The notes: a model not told the origin generated them from the letters alone. A stretch of DNA of 52,859 bases from Patescibacteria group bacterium (GCA_021735565.1 JAIPGT010000001.1:1-52859); one strand, 5' to 3'; positions 9,700 through 17,798 are shown, numbered from the stretch's first letter. Translations and numbers: made by a program.

Positions 9700-9733
9700 G
9701 TAGGGGCCAGCGATCGCTGGCCCTTTATAAAAA
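9700..9733 (+). repeat. REP-like GTAG palindrome, acting as vanW terminator
   Basis: GTAG at 9700-9703 is followed by the perfect 20-bp palindrome GGGCCAGCGATCGCTGGCCC (9704-9723) and TTTATAAAAA. The same 24 bases recur at 28933-28956 and a variant at 40032-40055. The hairpin plus short T-run can terminate vanW, whose stop codon lies 7 bases upstream. The GTAG foot is the hallmark of REP sequences mobilised by RAYT (TnpA-REP) enzymes. Confidence 0.8.
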
Positions 9734-9777
9734 TAAACAATTTATTTATTTAAATAAAAAAAATAAAAACCAAAAAC

Positions 9778-9796
9778 CGCTGGCCCTTTATAAAAA
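9778..9796 (+). repeat. Half-copy of the GTAG palindrome
   Basis: Nineteen bases, CGCTGGCCCTTTATAAAAA, repeat exactly the 3' half and tail of the element at 9715-9733. The GTAG foot and left arm are missing. It looks like a partial tandem duplication or a decayed copy. Confidence 0.75.
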
Positions 9797-9812
9797 ATAT
9801 ATTTTTTAAACA

Positions 9813-9939
9813 AAAAAATAATGCACATAAAACTGTGAGCAAAAAGATTACAGGCAGATATAAAATAGACTTATCCATTTTATCCTACTAAAATAATCTC
9901 CCGCTTGTCGTGCCCACAGATTTATAAGCATTATTTTTT
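9813..9939 (+). ncRNA. Putative rod-shaped structured RNA (127 nt) closed by a terminator-like helix
   Basis: In the 356-base gap between vanW and ruvB, AAAAAATAATGC (9813-9824) pairs with GCATTATTTTTT (9928-9939). The helix continues through ATAAA/TTTAT (9827-9831/9921-9925) and CTGTG/CACAG (9833-9837/9915-9919), separated by a 2x2 and a 1x1 loop. Beyond a large asymmetric bubble come AGATTA/TAATCT (9845-9850/9894-9899) and a hairpin ATAAAAT/ATTTTAT (9860-9866/9877-9883). The closing arm ends in six Ts, so it can terminate transcription; its A-tract means it could do so on the minus strand too. A rod, bubble and terminal hairpin resemble 6S RNA layout, but it is short for 6S and I see no diagnostic sequence. 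I could not define its promoter. Confidence 0.5.
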
Positions 9940-9993
9940 CAAGTATTCTGAATAATATCATGTTTATTATAATATGTCAATACCTAATTTAGA

Positions 9994-10022
9994 TTGTTAA
10001 TTAGAGATGTTTTTGGTAAAAT
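9994..10022 (+). promoter_or_regulatory. ruvB promoter
   Basis: TTGTTA (9994-9999), 17-base spacer, TAAAAT (10017-10022; 5 of 6 matches). The predicted start near 10029 gives a ~20-base leader with no Shine-Dalgarno before the ATG at 10050. Confidence 0.65.
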
Positions 10023-10049
10023 AAAACAGTAATATTTAAAAAATAAAAA

Positions 10050-11042
10050 ATGGAAAAAGAAGAAAGAATTATTACAAATGAAGAGATAAACGAAGATGTA
10101 AATCAAGAAAATAGTTTAAGGCCTAGAAATTTAGATGAATATATAGGACAAAAAGATATAAAAGAAAATTTAGATATCTTTATGAGAGCCGCTAAAAAAA
10201 GAAATGAAAATATAGAACATGTTCTTTTATATGGTCCACCTGGTCTAGGAAAAACTACATTAGCTCATATAATAGCTAATGAAATGAAGGTCAATATAAA
10301 AATTACATCAGGCCCAATATTAGAAAAAACTGGTGATTTAGCTGCAATATTAACAAACTTAGAAGATGGAGATGTTCTTTTTATTGATGAAATTCATAGG
10401 TTAAATAAATCAGTAGAAGAAATGCTTTATCCAGCCATGGAAGATTATGCACTAGACATAATAGTAGGGAAGGGGCCATCAGCAAAAACAATAAGAATAA
10501 ATTTACCAAAATTTACAATAATAGGAGCAACTACAAGAATCAGCTTATTATCAGCTCCGATGAGAGATAGATTTGGAAGTATTTTTAGATTACAATTTTA
10601 TACAAAAGAAGAAATGACAGAAATTATAAAAAGATCAGCAAATATTTTAAATGTAAAAATAGATAATGAAGGTGCAGAAGAAATAGCAAAAAGATCAAGA
10701 AAAACTCCTAGAATAGCAAATAGGCTTTTGAAAAGAGTAAGAGATTATTGTTGTGTGTTAAATGAAAAGGGGATTAATAGAGAAAATTCAAAAGAAGCTT
10801 TAAATAAATTAAAAATAGATAATTTTGGATTAGATCAAGTTGATAGAAATATATTAGAAACTATTTATTATAAATTTGCAGGGGGTCCAGTAGGATTAAA
10901 TACACTATCAGCAGCAACAAGCGAAGAAATGTCTACAATAGAAGATGTTTATGAACCATTTTTAATACAAATGGGATTTTTAGAAAGAACTCAAAGGGGA
11001 AGAATTATTACAAAATTAGGAATGGAACACATAAAAAAATAG
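10050..11042 (+). CDS. ruvB: Holliday junction branch-migration helicase RuvB
   Basis: AAA+ motor that drives branch migration with RuvA. In 330 residues: the N-terminal [11 protein letters not shown], Walker [10 protein letters not shown] (62-70), Walker B with DEIH (113-116), the presensor hairpin region, sensor 1 [17 protein letters not shown] with the arginine finger, sensor 2 [15 protein letters not shown], and the winged-helix domain [16 protein letters not shown]. Length is normal. It has its own promoter. ruvA and ruvC are not adjacent. The stop codon TAG lies inside the stem of a bidirectional terminator shared with cysS. Confidence 0.98.
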   Translation: MEKEERIITNEEINEDVNQENSLRPRNLDEYIGQKDIKENLDIFMRAAKKRNENIEHVLLYGPPGLGKTTLAHIIANEMKVNIKITSGPILEKTGDLAAILTNLEDGDVLFIDEIHRLNKSVEEMLYPAMEDYALDIIVGKGPSAKTIRINLPKFTIIGATTRISLLSAPMRDRFGSIFRLQFYTKEEMTEIIKRSANILNVKIDNEGAEEIAKRSRKTPRIANRLLKRVRDYCCVLNEKGINRENSKEALNKLKIDNFGLDQVDRNILETIYYKFAGGPVGLNTLSAATSEEMSTIEDVYEPFLIQMGFLERTQRGRIITKLGMEHIKK

Positions 11043-11064
11043 AAGTTTTAAACTTCTATTTTTT
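11034..11064. terminator. Bidirectional terminator containing both stop codons
   Basis: A near-perfect 31-base palindrome: arm 11034-11048 (A6-TAGAAGTTT) pairs with 11050-11064 (AAACTTCTA-T6). The A- and T-tracts make it work on both strands. The ruvB stop (11040-11042) and the minus-strand cysS stop (11048-11050) lie within it, so these convergent genes end inside the hairpin. Confidence 0.9.
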
Positions 11065-12547
11065 CTTTTCTTTTTATTTCAAAACCATTTTTTTTATCAA
11101 AAATTTCATAACCAAGTTTATCTATTTCATCTCTTAAAATATCAGCCTCTTGATAATTTCTTTCATTTTTAAATAACAATCTTTTATTTGCAAAATCTAT
11201 TATTTCTTTTGGTATTTTTTTATTTTTATTATATTCAATAATTTTAAATATAGAATCAAAATCATTAAAAAATCTTTCTAATTCTTCCTTATTACTAATT
11301 TCAAAATTTAATTTATTTATATTTTTAACAAATTCTAAAAATATAGATAAGGCAAGGGGGGTATTTAAATCATCTTCTAAGGCTTTTTCAAAATCAGATT
11401 TATATTTTTTAATATTTAATTTTTTAAAATTATTATTTTCTGGTATTTCTAAAATATTTTTATAACAATTTTCTATTTTTATTCTATTTTCTCTAGCTTG
11501 CTTTAAAGATTTTAAAGTAAAATTCAAATTTGATTTATAATGAGCAGATAAAACTAAAAATCTATAATCAAGAGGTGAAAATCCCTTTTCTTTTAAATCA
11601 GAAATAGTATAAAAATTACCTTTTGATTTACTCATTTTTTCTCCATTTACTAATATATGTGATCTATGAAACCAAAAATTAGAGAATTCTTTACCTGTAC
11701 AAGCTTCAGTTTGAGCAATTTCATCTTCGTGATGAGGAAAAATATTGTCCTCACCACCTGTATGTATATCTATAGTATTAAATTTTTCTTTATTTAAATT
11801 TTTACCATTTAAGGCTTTTGATAAATATTTCATACTCATAGCACTACATTCTATATGCCATCCAGGATAACCCATTTTTCCGCTCTTTATAGCTTCTTTA
11901 AATGGCCATTTCATAATATGATTTTCATCAGTTATCCATAATGAAAAATCAAATATATTTTTTTTATCATTTTCTAAATCAGAAACATTAATTCTACCAC
12001 CAGCACCAGCTATTAAATCATCTAAATTTTTGCCAGATAATTTTCCATAATTTTTAAATTTAGAAACATCAAAATATATATTTTCATTCTTACTAACATA
12101 TGCATAACCAGTCCTTAATAATTCTAAAATTATAGTTTGCATTTCTTCTACATTAGATGAAGCACTAACTAAATATTCTGGTTTAGAAATATTTAAAGAT
12201 TTCATATCTATTAAAAAAGCATTAGTATATTTTTCTACTATTTTATATGGATCAATATTTTCTTTTTTTGCTTGAATTTCTATTTTATCTCCCTTTGAAT
12301 TTAAGTCATAATCATTATCAGAAGATACTTTAAGATGCCCAACATCAGTTATATTCATTACTTGTTCTAATTTATAACCTAAATAAATAAGATATCTTCT
12401 TAAAAAATCAACAGAAATATAAGTAGAAAAATTTCCTATATGAGCATAATCATAAACAGTTGGACCACAAGAATAAATTTTTAAAATTTTATTTTTACTT
12501 TTAAAAATTTCCTTCTTTTTAGTTTTAGTATTATATAATTTAAACAT
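11048..12547 (-). CDS. cysS: Cysteinyl-tRNA synthetase
   Basis: Class I synthetase charging tRNA-Cys; 499 residues, slightly longer than the usual ~460. HIGH motif is HIGN (36-39) and KMSKS is at 304-308. Likely zinc ligands are C27 (SCGPTVYDYAH), C234 (GWHIECSAMSMKYL) and the HTGGEDNIFPHHEDE segment (262-276). The C-terminal helical anticodon region is Lys/Asn-rich. It lies 87 bases downstream of the HU gene on the same strand, past an HU terminator. TATAAT-like sequences at 12555-12585 (minus strand) could provide a separate promoter. No Shine-Dalgarno. Confidence 0.97.
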   Translation of the reverse strand: MFKLYNTKTKKKEIFKSKNKILKIYSCGPTVYDYAHIGNFSTYISVDFLRRYLIYLGYKLEQVMNITDVGHLKVSSDNDYDLNSKGDKIEIQAKKENIDPYKIVEKYTNAFLIDMKSLNISKPEYLVSASSNVEEMQTIILELLRTGYAYVSKNENIYFDVSKFKNYGKLSGKNLDDLIAGAGGRINVSDLENDKKNIFDFSLWITDENHIMKWPFKEAIKSGKMGYPGWHIECSAMSMKYLSKALNGKNLNKEKFNTIDIHTGGEDNIFPHHEDEIAQTEACTGKEFSNFWFHRSHILVNGEKMSKSKGNFYTISDLKEKGFSPLDYRFLVLSAHYKSNLNFTLKSLKQARENRIKIENCYKNILEIPENNNFKKLNIKKYKSDFEKALEDDLNTPLALSIFLEFVKNINKLNFEISNKEELERFFNDFDSIFKIIEYNKNKKIPKEIIDFANKRLLFKNERNYQEADILRDEIDKLGYEIFDKKNGFEIKRKEKIEV

Positions 12548-12587
12548 TTTTTAATTTAATTCATTATATGAATACATTATATAAAAT

Positions 12588-12619
12588 AAAAGACCACTCT
12601 GGCAAAAGAATGGTCTTTT
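12588..12619 (-). terminator. HU gene terminator
   Basis: AAAAGACCA (12588-12596) pairs with TGGTCTTTT (12611-12619), a 9-bp stem with a 14-base loop. Read on the minus strand it follows the HU stop by 15 bases and ends in TTTTATTTT. Confidence 0.8.
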
Positions 12620-12634
12620 TATTTACAATATATA

Positions 12635-12907
12635 TTATCTAACAACTTCTTTTAATCCTTTACCAGCCTTAAACTTAGGAACCGTACAAGCAGGGATTTT
12701 AATAGTAGCACCTGTTTGAGGGTTTCTTCCATTTCTAGCAGCTCTTTTTGAAACTGAAAAAGTTCCAAATCCTGTAAGAACTACTGAATCTCCTTTCTTA
12801 AGAGAAGTTTTAACATTACTCATAAATGAGTTTAATGCTTCTTCTGCGCTTTTTTTAGATAAATTTGCGTCGCTAGCTATAGCAGCAACTAATTCACTTT
12901 TGTTCAT
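12635..12907 (-). CDS. hup: HU-family histone-like DNA-binding protein
   Basis: Ninety-residue nucleoid protein: N-terminal dimerisation helices (MNKSELVAAIASDANLSKKS), the conserved GFGTF at about 46-50, and a DNA-binding arm containing RNGRNPQTG with the intercalating Pro, then PKFKAGKGLK. Length and sequence are typical for HU; IHF cannot be fully excluded. The gene is single, with its own promoter (TTGCAT-17-TACATT) and terminator. Confidence 0.96.
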   Translation of the reverse strand: MNKSELVAAIASDANLSKKSAEEALNSFMSNVKTSLKKGDSVVLTGFGTFSVSKRAARNGRNPQTGATIKIPACTVPKFKAGKGLKEVVR

Positions 12908-12944
12908 AAGTTTAAATTAAAACCTATTAATTAAATACATTAAC

Positions 12945-12973
12945 AATGTATCATTTTTAATAAGTAAATGCAA
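12945..12973 (-). promoter_or_regulatory. HU promoter with a dyad overlapping the -10
   Basis: On the minus strand: TTGCAT (12973-12968), 17-base spacer ending in TGA, TACATT (12950-12945). The -10 is half of a perfect inverted repeat, ATACATT-AAC-AATGTAT (plus strand, 12935-12951). A similar arrangement, TACAAT-AGT-ATTGTA, occurs at the 17.3-kb RNA promoter. The dyad could be an operator, or a symmetric -10 that allows divergent initiation. Confidence 0.6.
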
Positions 12974-13165
12974 TCATTACAAGGGGTATAAAGGTAATAA
13001 AATAAAAAATGACTAATATTAGCGAATAACATATTTACTAAAATTGGCTAAAAAGTACTTATACACAACCTAAAAAATAATAAATTTACACATTTTTTCA
13101 ATAAAGTTTTGACTAAAAGCTTTTTTTTTGTTAATATAACTCTAAATTTAATTAAGTTTTAAGTC

Positions 13166-13212
13166 CGATACCTAGGTATTAATATAAAAATTATACTTGG
13201 ATATCGAAAGGA
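13166..13212 (+). promoter_or_regulatory. Structured rpsO leader and Shine-Dalgarno (probable S15 autoregulatory site)
   Basis: CGATACC (13166-13172) pairs with GG-A-TATCG (13199-13206, bulged A), and AGGTAT (13174-13179) pairs with ATACTT (13193-13198, one GU). The hairpin abuts AAAGGA (13207-13212), one of the few clear Shine-Dalgarno sequences here, 7 bases from the ATG. S15 represses its own mRNA in several bacteria through structured leaders with GU/GC elements. That role here is inference. Confidence 0.6.
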
Positions 13213-13219
13213 AAAAAAT

Positions 13220-13486
13220 ATGTTAGAACTAAACAAAAAACAAGAAATAATTAAAAAATTTGCTACTCACGAAAATGATACAGGGTCAGCAGAAGTTCAA
13301 ATCGCAATTCTTACAGAAGAAGTAAAACAAGTTACAAAACACTTACAAGAACATAAACATGATTTTTCTTCTAAAAGAGGTCTTATAAGAAAAATAGGGC
13401 AAAGAAAAAGAATGTTAAAGAAATTAAAAGTAGAAAATCCAGAAAGTTATTCAAAATTAATACAAGAACTAGGTATTAGAGGGTAA
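13220..13486 (+). CDS. rpsO: 30S ribosomal protein S15
   Basis: Primary 16S rRNA-binding protein of the central domain. The 88-residue product has the family sequence HENDTGSAEVQIAILTEEV, H-D-F-S-S-KRGL and the C-terminal LIQELGIRG. The length is exactly typical. It has a strong Shine-Dalgarno and a structured leader, and is followed by an intrinsic terminator/attenuator and then pnp, the order conserved in many bacteria. Confidence 0.98.
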   Translation: MLELNKKQEIIKKFATHENDTGSAEVQIAILTEEVKQVTKHLQEHKHDFSSKRGLIRKIGQRKRMLKKLKVENPESYSKLIQELGIRG

Positions 13487-13491
13487 TATAA

Positions 13492-13523
13492 AAAAGGCGT
13501 AATTTTATAAGTTGCGCTTTTTT
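13492..13523 (+). terminator. rpsO terminator or attenuator
   Basis: AAAA-(G)-GCGTAA (13492-13502) pairs with TTGCGC-TTTT (13512-13521) with one bulged G, continuing into TTTTTT. It lies 5 bases after the rpsO stop. Partial read-through would let rpsO and pnp share transcripts. Confidence 0.75.
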
Positions 13524-13552
13524 AAAAAAATAATTTATTATTAATAAAGGTT

Positions 13553-13620
13553 AATAAATATACAGTTAGGCTTAGAATAAAAAATTCTAGTCTGGAGTAT
13601 ATTTATTAGCCTCAAAAGGA
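13553..13620 (+). promoter_or_regulatory. pnp 5' leader double stem and Shine-Dalgarno
   Basis: AATAAATATAC (13553-13563) pairs perfectly with GTATATTTATT (13597-13607), 11 bp. Inside, TAGAAT-AAAAA-ATTCTA (13573-13589) forms a second hairpin. AAAAGGA at 13614-13620 precedes the ATG at 13630. In E. coli a long pnp leader stem is cut by RNase III and used for PNPase autocontrol. A similar role here is inferred from position and structure. Confidence 0.6.
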
Positions 13621-13629
13621 AATATCAAA

Positions 13630-15828
13630 ATGAATGATATCAAAAGTTTTGAGATGGAGTTTGCTGGTAGAAAACTTAAAATAACTCCAAATAAAATAGC
13701 TCATCAAACTAATTCTAGCTGTTTAGTCCAATATGGAGAAACAGTTATTTTAGCTACTGTAGTTATGAATAAAGAACAAAGAGAAGGTACTGATTTTATG
13801 CCTCTTATGGTAAATTTTCAAGAAAAAATGTATGCTTCTGGAAAAATAAAAGGGTCAAGATTTATAAAAAGAGATGGAAGACCTTCAGATGAAGGGATAT
13901 TATCTGGAAGATTTATAGATAGAGGTATTAGACCCTTATTTGATCAAAAAATAAGAAATGATATTCAAATCATTATAACTTGCTTATCTATAGATGAAGA
14001 AAATTCTCCAGATATTTTAGGTATAATAGGAGCTTCATGTGTTTTAAGTATTTCAGATATTCCATGGAATGGACCAGTAGCAGGTATAAGAATAGGTTAT
14101 AAAAATAATGAATATATAGTAAATCCTAGTTATGAAGCTAGAAAAAATTTAGATTTAGAATTAACTGTTTCAGGAACAGGTGAAAAAATAACAATGATAG
14201 AATCAGGTGCGAAAGAAATATCAGAAGATATTGCAGAAAAAGCATTTGAAATAGCAATGAAAGAAATGTCTTCTGTTGTAGATTTTTTAAATTCTATACA
14301 AAAAGAAATAGGGAAAGAAAAAATTAATGTTGCAGAATTATATAATAATGAAGAAATAGATGAAAATTTAGTAAATATTACTAAAGATTATATAAATAAA
14401 AATATTGAAAAATATCTTTTTAATATACCTGTTGGTACTAAGAAAGAAAGAAAAGAAATTTTAAAAACATTAAAAGAAGAGGCTATTTCATTTTTAGAAA
14501 CAAAAATAGAAGAAGAGATAGAAAATAAAGAAGATTATTCAAAAAAAATAATAAATTCTTTTTTTGATGAATTTACAGAAGAAAAAGTTACAGAGGCAAT
14601 ATTAAAAGAAGAAAAGAGAGTTGATGGAAGAAAATTAGATCAAATTAGAAAATTAGATGGGGAAGTTGGATTACTTCCTAGAACTCATGGTTCTGCAATA
14701 TTTCAAAGAGGAGAAACTCAAGTATTATCTATTGTTACATTAGGTTCTCCTTCTGATGAACAAACTATTGATACTATGGAAGAAGATTCTACAAAAAGAT
14801 ATATACATTATTATAGTGATGCTCCTTTTTCATATTATGAAGCTGCTCCTATTAGAGGAATTAATAATAGAGGAATTGGTCATGGGCGATTAGCAGAAAA
14901 AGCATTAGAAGCAGTTATTCCAGAAAAAGAAGATTTTCCATATACATTACTTGTAGTGAGTGAAGTTATGGGTTCAAATGGTTCTAGTTCTATGGCTTCT
15001 ATATGTGGATCATCTTTAGCATTAATGGATGCTGGTGTTCCTATTAAAAGACCTGTTGCTGGTATAGCAATAGGTATGGCAAATGATAAAAATGGAAATT
15101 ATAAAATATTAACAGACATACAAGACATGGAAGATGGGGAAGGTGGTATGGATTTTAAAGTTGGAGGAAGTGAAATAGGAATAACTGCTATGCAAATGGA
15201 CACTAAAACAGAAGGTATAGGTGTAAAAATTATAAAAGAAGTATTAGAAAGAGCAAAAAAAGCGAGATTGCAAATATTAAAAGAAGTATTCCCAAATATT
15301 ATAGAAGAGCCTAGAAAAGAATTATCAAAATATGCTCCTAGAATTAAAAAAATAAATATAAATCCTGAAAAAATAGGCTTAGTTATTGGTCCTGGTGGTA
15401 AAACTATAAAAGAAATTATAGAAAGAACAGGATCTGATATTAATATAGAAGATGATGGGTCTATATTCTTATTTGCTAAAGATAATAGTTCTGTAGAATT
15501 AGCGAAAAAGGCAATAGAAGATTTAACAAGAGAATTTGAAATAGGGGATATAGTAAGTGGTAAAGTAGTAAAAATATTAGATTTTGGAGCTTTTATAGAA
15601 TTAAGTTCAAGTAAAGATGGTTTATTACATATTTCAGAAATAGATCATAAAAGAGTGAATAATGTCTCAGATTATATTAAAGTAGGGGATATAGTAAAAG
15701 TAAAAGTTATAGAAAAAGATAGAACTAATGGTAAATTAGGATTATCCGTAAAACAATTAAAAGAAAATAAAAATCTTGAAACAAAAGATTTTGGAAAAAA
15801 ACCAATACCTAGAAAATTTGAAAAATAG
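13630..15828 (+). CDS. pnp: Polyribonucleotide nucleotidyltransferase (PNPase)
   Basis: Phosphorolytic 3'-5' exoribonuclease in mRNA decay. The 732-residue product has two RNase PH domains (about 10-230 and 320-545; the second with RTHGSAIFQRGETQ, YYEAAPIRGINNRGIGHGRLAEKA and the metal-binding DIQDMEDGEGGMDFKVGGS), a KH domain (IGLVIGPGGKTIKEIIERTG, near 577-597) and an S1 domain (GKVVKILDFGAFIEL, DGLLHISEI). The length is normal. It is downstream of rpsO with its own structured leader and clear Shine-Dalgarno, and it ends in TAG followed by a terminator. Confidence 0.98.
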   Translation: MNDIKSFEMEFAGRKLKITPNKIAHQTNSSCLVQYGETVILATVVMNKEQREGTDFMPLMVNFQEKMYASGKIKGSRFIKRDGRPSDEGILSGRFIDRGIRPLFDQKIRNDIQIIITCLSIDEENSPDILGIIGASCVLSISDIPWNGPVAGIRIGYKNNEYIVNPSYEARKNLDLELTVSGTGEKITMIESGAKEISEDIAEKAFEIAMKEMSSVVDFLNSIQKEIGKEKINVAELYNNEEIDENLVNITKDYINKNIEKYLFNIPVGTKKERKEILKTLKEEAISFLETKIEEEIENKEDYSKKIINSFFDEFTEEKVTEAILKEEKRVDGRKLDQIRKLDGEVGLLPRTHGSAIFQRGETQVLSIVTLGSPSDEQTIDTMEEDSTKRYIHYYSDAPFSYYEAAPIRGINNRGIGHGRLAEKALEAVIPEKEDFPYTLLVVSEVMGSNGSSSMASICGSSLALMDAGVPIKRPVAGIAIGMANDKNGNYKILTDIQDMEDGEGGMDFKVGGSEIGITAMQMDTKTEGIGVKIIKEVLERAKKARLQILKEVFPNIIEEPRKELSKYAPRIKKININPEKIGLVIGPGGKTIKEIIERTGSDINIEDDGSIFLFAKDNSSVELAKKAIEDLTREFEIGDIVSGKVVKILDFGAFIELSSSKDGLLHISEIDHKRVNNVSDYIKVGDIVKVKVIEKDRTNGKLGLSVKQLKENKNLETKDFGKKPIPRKFEK

Positions 15829-15841
15829 TAAAAATTTATTT

Positions 15842-15865
15842 AAGGGCTAACAATCGTTAGCCCTT
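15842..15865 (+). terminator. pnp terminator
   Basis: AAGGGCTAAC (15842-15851), loop AATC, GTTAGCCCTT (15856-15865): a perfect 10-bp stem, then AAATTTT. It resembles the GTAG palindromes in stem composition but lacks the GTAG foot. Confidence 0.8.
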
Positions 15866-15876
15866 AAATTTTATGA

Positions 15877-15882
15877 TATAAT
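15877..15882 (+). promoter_or_regulatory. Extended -10 placing the transcription start at the ATG
   Basis: TATGA-TATAAT ends at 15882 and the ATG begins at 15889. With the usual 6-7 base discriminator the transcript would start at or within a base of the start codon, giving a leaderless mRNA. No good -35 is visible; upstream is the pnp terminator. Confidence 0.6.
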
Positions 15883-15888
15883 AAAAAA

Positions 15889-17214
15889 ATGAAGATTAAA
15901 AAAAGTACTAAAATATTACTTATTATATTTGAAGTTATATTTATAATATTACTTTTTATTATTTTGTTTTTATATCAAAAAGGTTTTGATACTTTAATTT
16001 TTTATACCCCAGAAGAAACAGATATTTATTTAAATTTAAATTATACTAATTACACAAAACCTGGAAGTAATTTTTTAAAATTTTTAAATAATAAAAATGT
16101 ACTAAATATAAAAGAATTAGAAAATATTAGAAAATATTATCAAAAAGAAATTTCATTTTTTCATGATAAAAATAATAATTTTGGGCTTATTTTAAGAAAA
16201 AATAGAGCTGGTAAAAATATTAAAGTAGAAACTGAAACTTTAGAAAGATTTATGAACAATTATCTATCAATAGATAGTAAATTATACATAAAAGAAATAG
16301 ATTCAATAGTTTATATATCTAACACACCTGATTTAGAAATTAAAAAATATGAATATTTCAAAAATAATTATAAAGAATATTTATCTATATATTTATTAAA
16401 AAACCAAAATTTTATAAAAGGATTAATTAATAATTCAGATTTTAAAAATATTTTAAGTAATATTAATTTTAAAGATGAAAAAGTTAAAATAGCAGGGTTT
16501 ATAAACGATTTTCAAAATTTAGAACTAAATATAGAAAATTCAACATATAATAATAAAGAAAAAGAAGACGAAATAAAATATAATATATTAAAAAATGGTA
16601 AAAATTATATATCTTTAAATGAAATAAATTTATTAGATTTTTACCAAAAATTATATAATCTTTCAAAAAATAAAGAAGAGTTTAAATGGTTTATGGATTT
16701 AAAAGCTAATTTTGAGGATAAATATAAATTTAATCAAGAAAAATTAAATAAGCTATTAAATAATAACTCAGATATATATTTAAATATCCAAGACAAAAAA
16801 ATAAATGAATTTTGTATATTATTTGATCTAAAAAATTTAAACCATTATATAAATGAAATTATTAATGTAAAAGACATTTTTTTACAACACGCTGCAATAG
16901 AATCTCCAGAAATTAAAGAAATTACATTAGAAGATGGAACAAAAGTAAAAGAATTAATAATGAATATAAAAAATGTTCAATTTGAAGAGCTATACAAAGA
17001 TGCTAATAAAGAAATTTTTGGGCTAGAAATAGAGAATGATGGGGGAATATATTATTCATTAATAGATGGAAGATATTTTTCGATATCTAATAATTTAGAG
17101 TTAATAGAAAGTATTAGAAAAGAAAATAGTAATAATATATTGAAAATAAAGCTTAATAACATATATATAGAAACTATAAACTATAATAATAATATAAAAA
17201 TAATATTTGAATAA
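15889..17214 (+). CDS. Membrane-anchored protein of unknown function (possibly DUF3352-like)
   Basis: I do not recognise this with certainty. The 441-residue product has one N-terminal membrane segment (about residues 8-28) and a large extracytoplasmic, Asn/Lys/Ile-rich domain. The segment just after the anchor, FYTPEETDIYLNLNYTNYT, resembles the start of DUF3352-type proteins (a Pro followed by D-x-Y-hydrophobic-x-hydrophobic), and near the end GGIYYSLIDGRYFSISN resembles that family's later repeat. No cysteine lipobox or catalytic motif is seen. It is monocistronic: the pnp terminator precedes it, the gap with the 17.3-kb RNA follows, and the promoter appears to give a leaderless transcript. 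Surface or envelope location is inferred from the anchor. Confidence 0.75.
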   Translation: MKIKKSTKILLIIFEVIFIILLFIILFLYQKGFDTLIFYTPEETDIYLNLNYTNYTKPGSNFLKFLNNKNVLNIKELENIRKYYQKEISFFHDKNNNFGLILRKNRAGKNIKVETETLERFMNNYLSIDSKLYIKEIDSIVYISNTPDLEIKKYEYFKNNYKEYLSIYLLKNQNFIKGLINNSDFKNILSNINFKDEKVKIAGFINDFQNLELNIENSTYNNKEKEDEIKYNILKNGKNYISLNEINLLDFYQKLYNLSKNKEEFKWFMDLKANFEDKYKFNQEKLNKLLNNNSDIYLNIQDKKINEFCILFDLKNLNHYINEIINVKDIFLQHAAIESPEIKEITLEDGTKVKELIMNIKNVQFEELYKDANKEIFGLEIENDGGIYYSLIDGRYFSISNNLELIESIRKENSNNILKIKLNNIYIETINYNNNIKIIFE

Positions 17215-17279
17215 AAATATTGTTCAATTTTTTTAACCCTAAAATTAGCAAAAAAAACATAATAAATACAATAAAAATA

Positions 17280-17308
17280 TTGCATATAAGTAAAATAAGT
17301 GATACAAT
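17280..17308 (+). promoter_or_regulatory. Promoter of the 17.3-kb structured RNA
   Basis: TTGCAT (17280-17285), 17-base spacer ending in GTGA (extended -10), TACAAT (17303-17308). It has nearly the same form as the HU promoter (TTGCAT-17-TACATT). The -10 is again half of an inverted repeat, TACAAT-AGT-ATTGTA (17303-17317). Predicted start near 17315. No ORF follows for 500 bases. Confidence 0.7.
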
Positions 17309-17314
17309 AGTATT

Positions 17315-17755
17315 GTAATTAAGTAAAGGTTCATAAAAAATAAAAAGGTTATCAAAGAATAGATCTTATATGAAATATTCTTTCATATAAGTTCCATTCT
17401 TACTGTTTTATACAAATACTTCTACTTTAAGTATTTAAAACAATTGATTGATAATAAAAATAAAAAGGAGAAATTTATAAGTTCCAAGATAAAATTAAAA
17501 AATTTATCTGGAGTAAAATTTATGAGTTTAACCATTTGAAATGGTAAGAAAAAAGTTGACGTAGCAACGAAAAACTTCAATTAATTCTTATAAGAAATAA
17601 TTGATAACAAAAATAAATTGCCGAGAGGCCCTTTAAAAATAATAATTTTCGGAACTTTACTCATGCTAGTGATTGGTTGTTAATTAATTTAACTCACTTA
17701 TCTCTAGTATAAGTAAGTTCCGAAGCTAAGGGTAAAATCTCTCGGCCTTTTTTTA
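17315..17755 (+). ncRNA. Large structured non-coding RNA (~440 nt), family not recognised
   Basis: The 628-base gap 17215-17842 has no ORF but a promoter at its left and a terminator at 17739-17754. GTTATCAA (17348-17355) can pair with TTGATAAC (17601-17608) or TTGATAAT (17448-17455). Local hairpins are CTTATATGAAA/TTTCATATAAG (17365-17391, 11 bp), AAATACTT/AAGTATTT (17414-17436), AGATAAA/TTTATCT (17487-17509), ACCATT/AATGGT (17531-17545), GTTG/CAAC (17555-17568) and CAATTA/TAATTG (17578-17603). The 3' domain is a long rod closed by GCCGAGAG/CTCTCGGC (17620-17627/17739-17746), then CCCTT/AAGGG, then TTCGGAACTT/AAGTTCCGAA (17648-17657/17715-17724) extended by about 10 more pairs. The size suits RNase P RNA or tmRNA, but neither their conserved cores nor a T-loop is visible. 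It could be two adjacent RNAs. Confidence 0.65.
17739..17754 (+). terminator. 3' arm and T-run terminating the 17.3-kb RNA
   Basis: CTCTCGGC (17739-17746) pairs with GCCGAGAG 112 bases upstream (17620-17627) and is followed by CTTTTTTT. The terminator stem is thus the closing helix of the RNA's 3' domain. Confidence 0.75.
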
Positions 17756-17769
17756 TTGTTATATTAACA

Positions 17770-17798
17770 TTGTAATATTATTATAAAAATGATATAGT
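17770..17798 (+). promoter_or_regulatory. dksA-lspA-rlmH promoter
   Basis: TTGTAA (17770-17775), 17-base spacer ending in ATGA, TATAGT (17793-17798). Predicted start near 17805, giving a ~38-base leader to the ATG at 17843 with no Shine-Dalgarno. Confidence 0.6.

Larger units (their letters stand above)
12908..13219. other. Intergenic region between HU and rpsO: two divergent control regions, no gene
   Basis: No credible ORF is present. The left side carries the minus-strand HU promoter with an overlapping inverted repeat. The right side carries a possible rpsO promoter, TTGACT (13109-13114) and TATAAC (13135-13140), with a long 20-base spacer, followed by the structured rpsO leader. The middle (about 12980-13100) shows nothing definite. 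Confidence 0.6.

Noticed and set aside
9813..9939. Calling the 9.8-kb RNA 6S or SRP RNA.
   Set aside because: Overall layout resembles 6S, but it is too short and has no diagnostic sequence. There is no GGAA-capped SRP domain.
17315..17755. Calling the 17.3-kb RNA rnpB or tmRNA.
   Set aside because: No conserved RNase P P4 strands and no tRNA-like T-loop or tag ORF are visible by eye; size and promoter alone are not enough.
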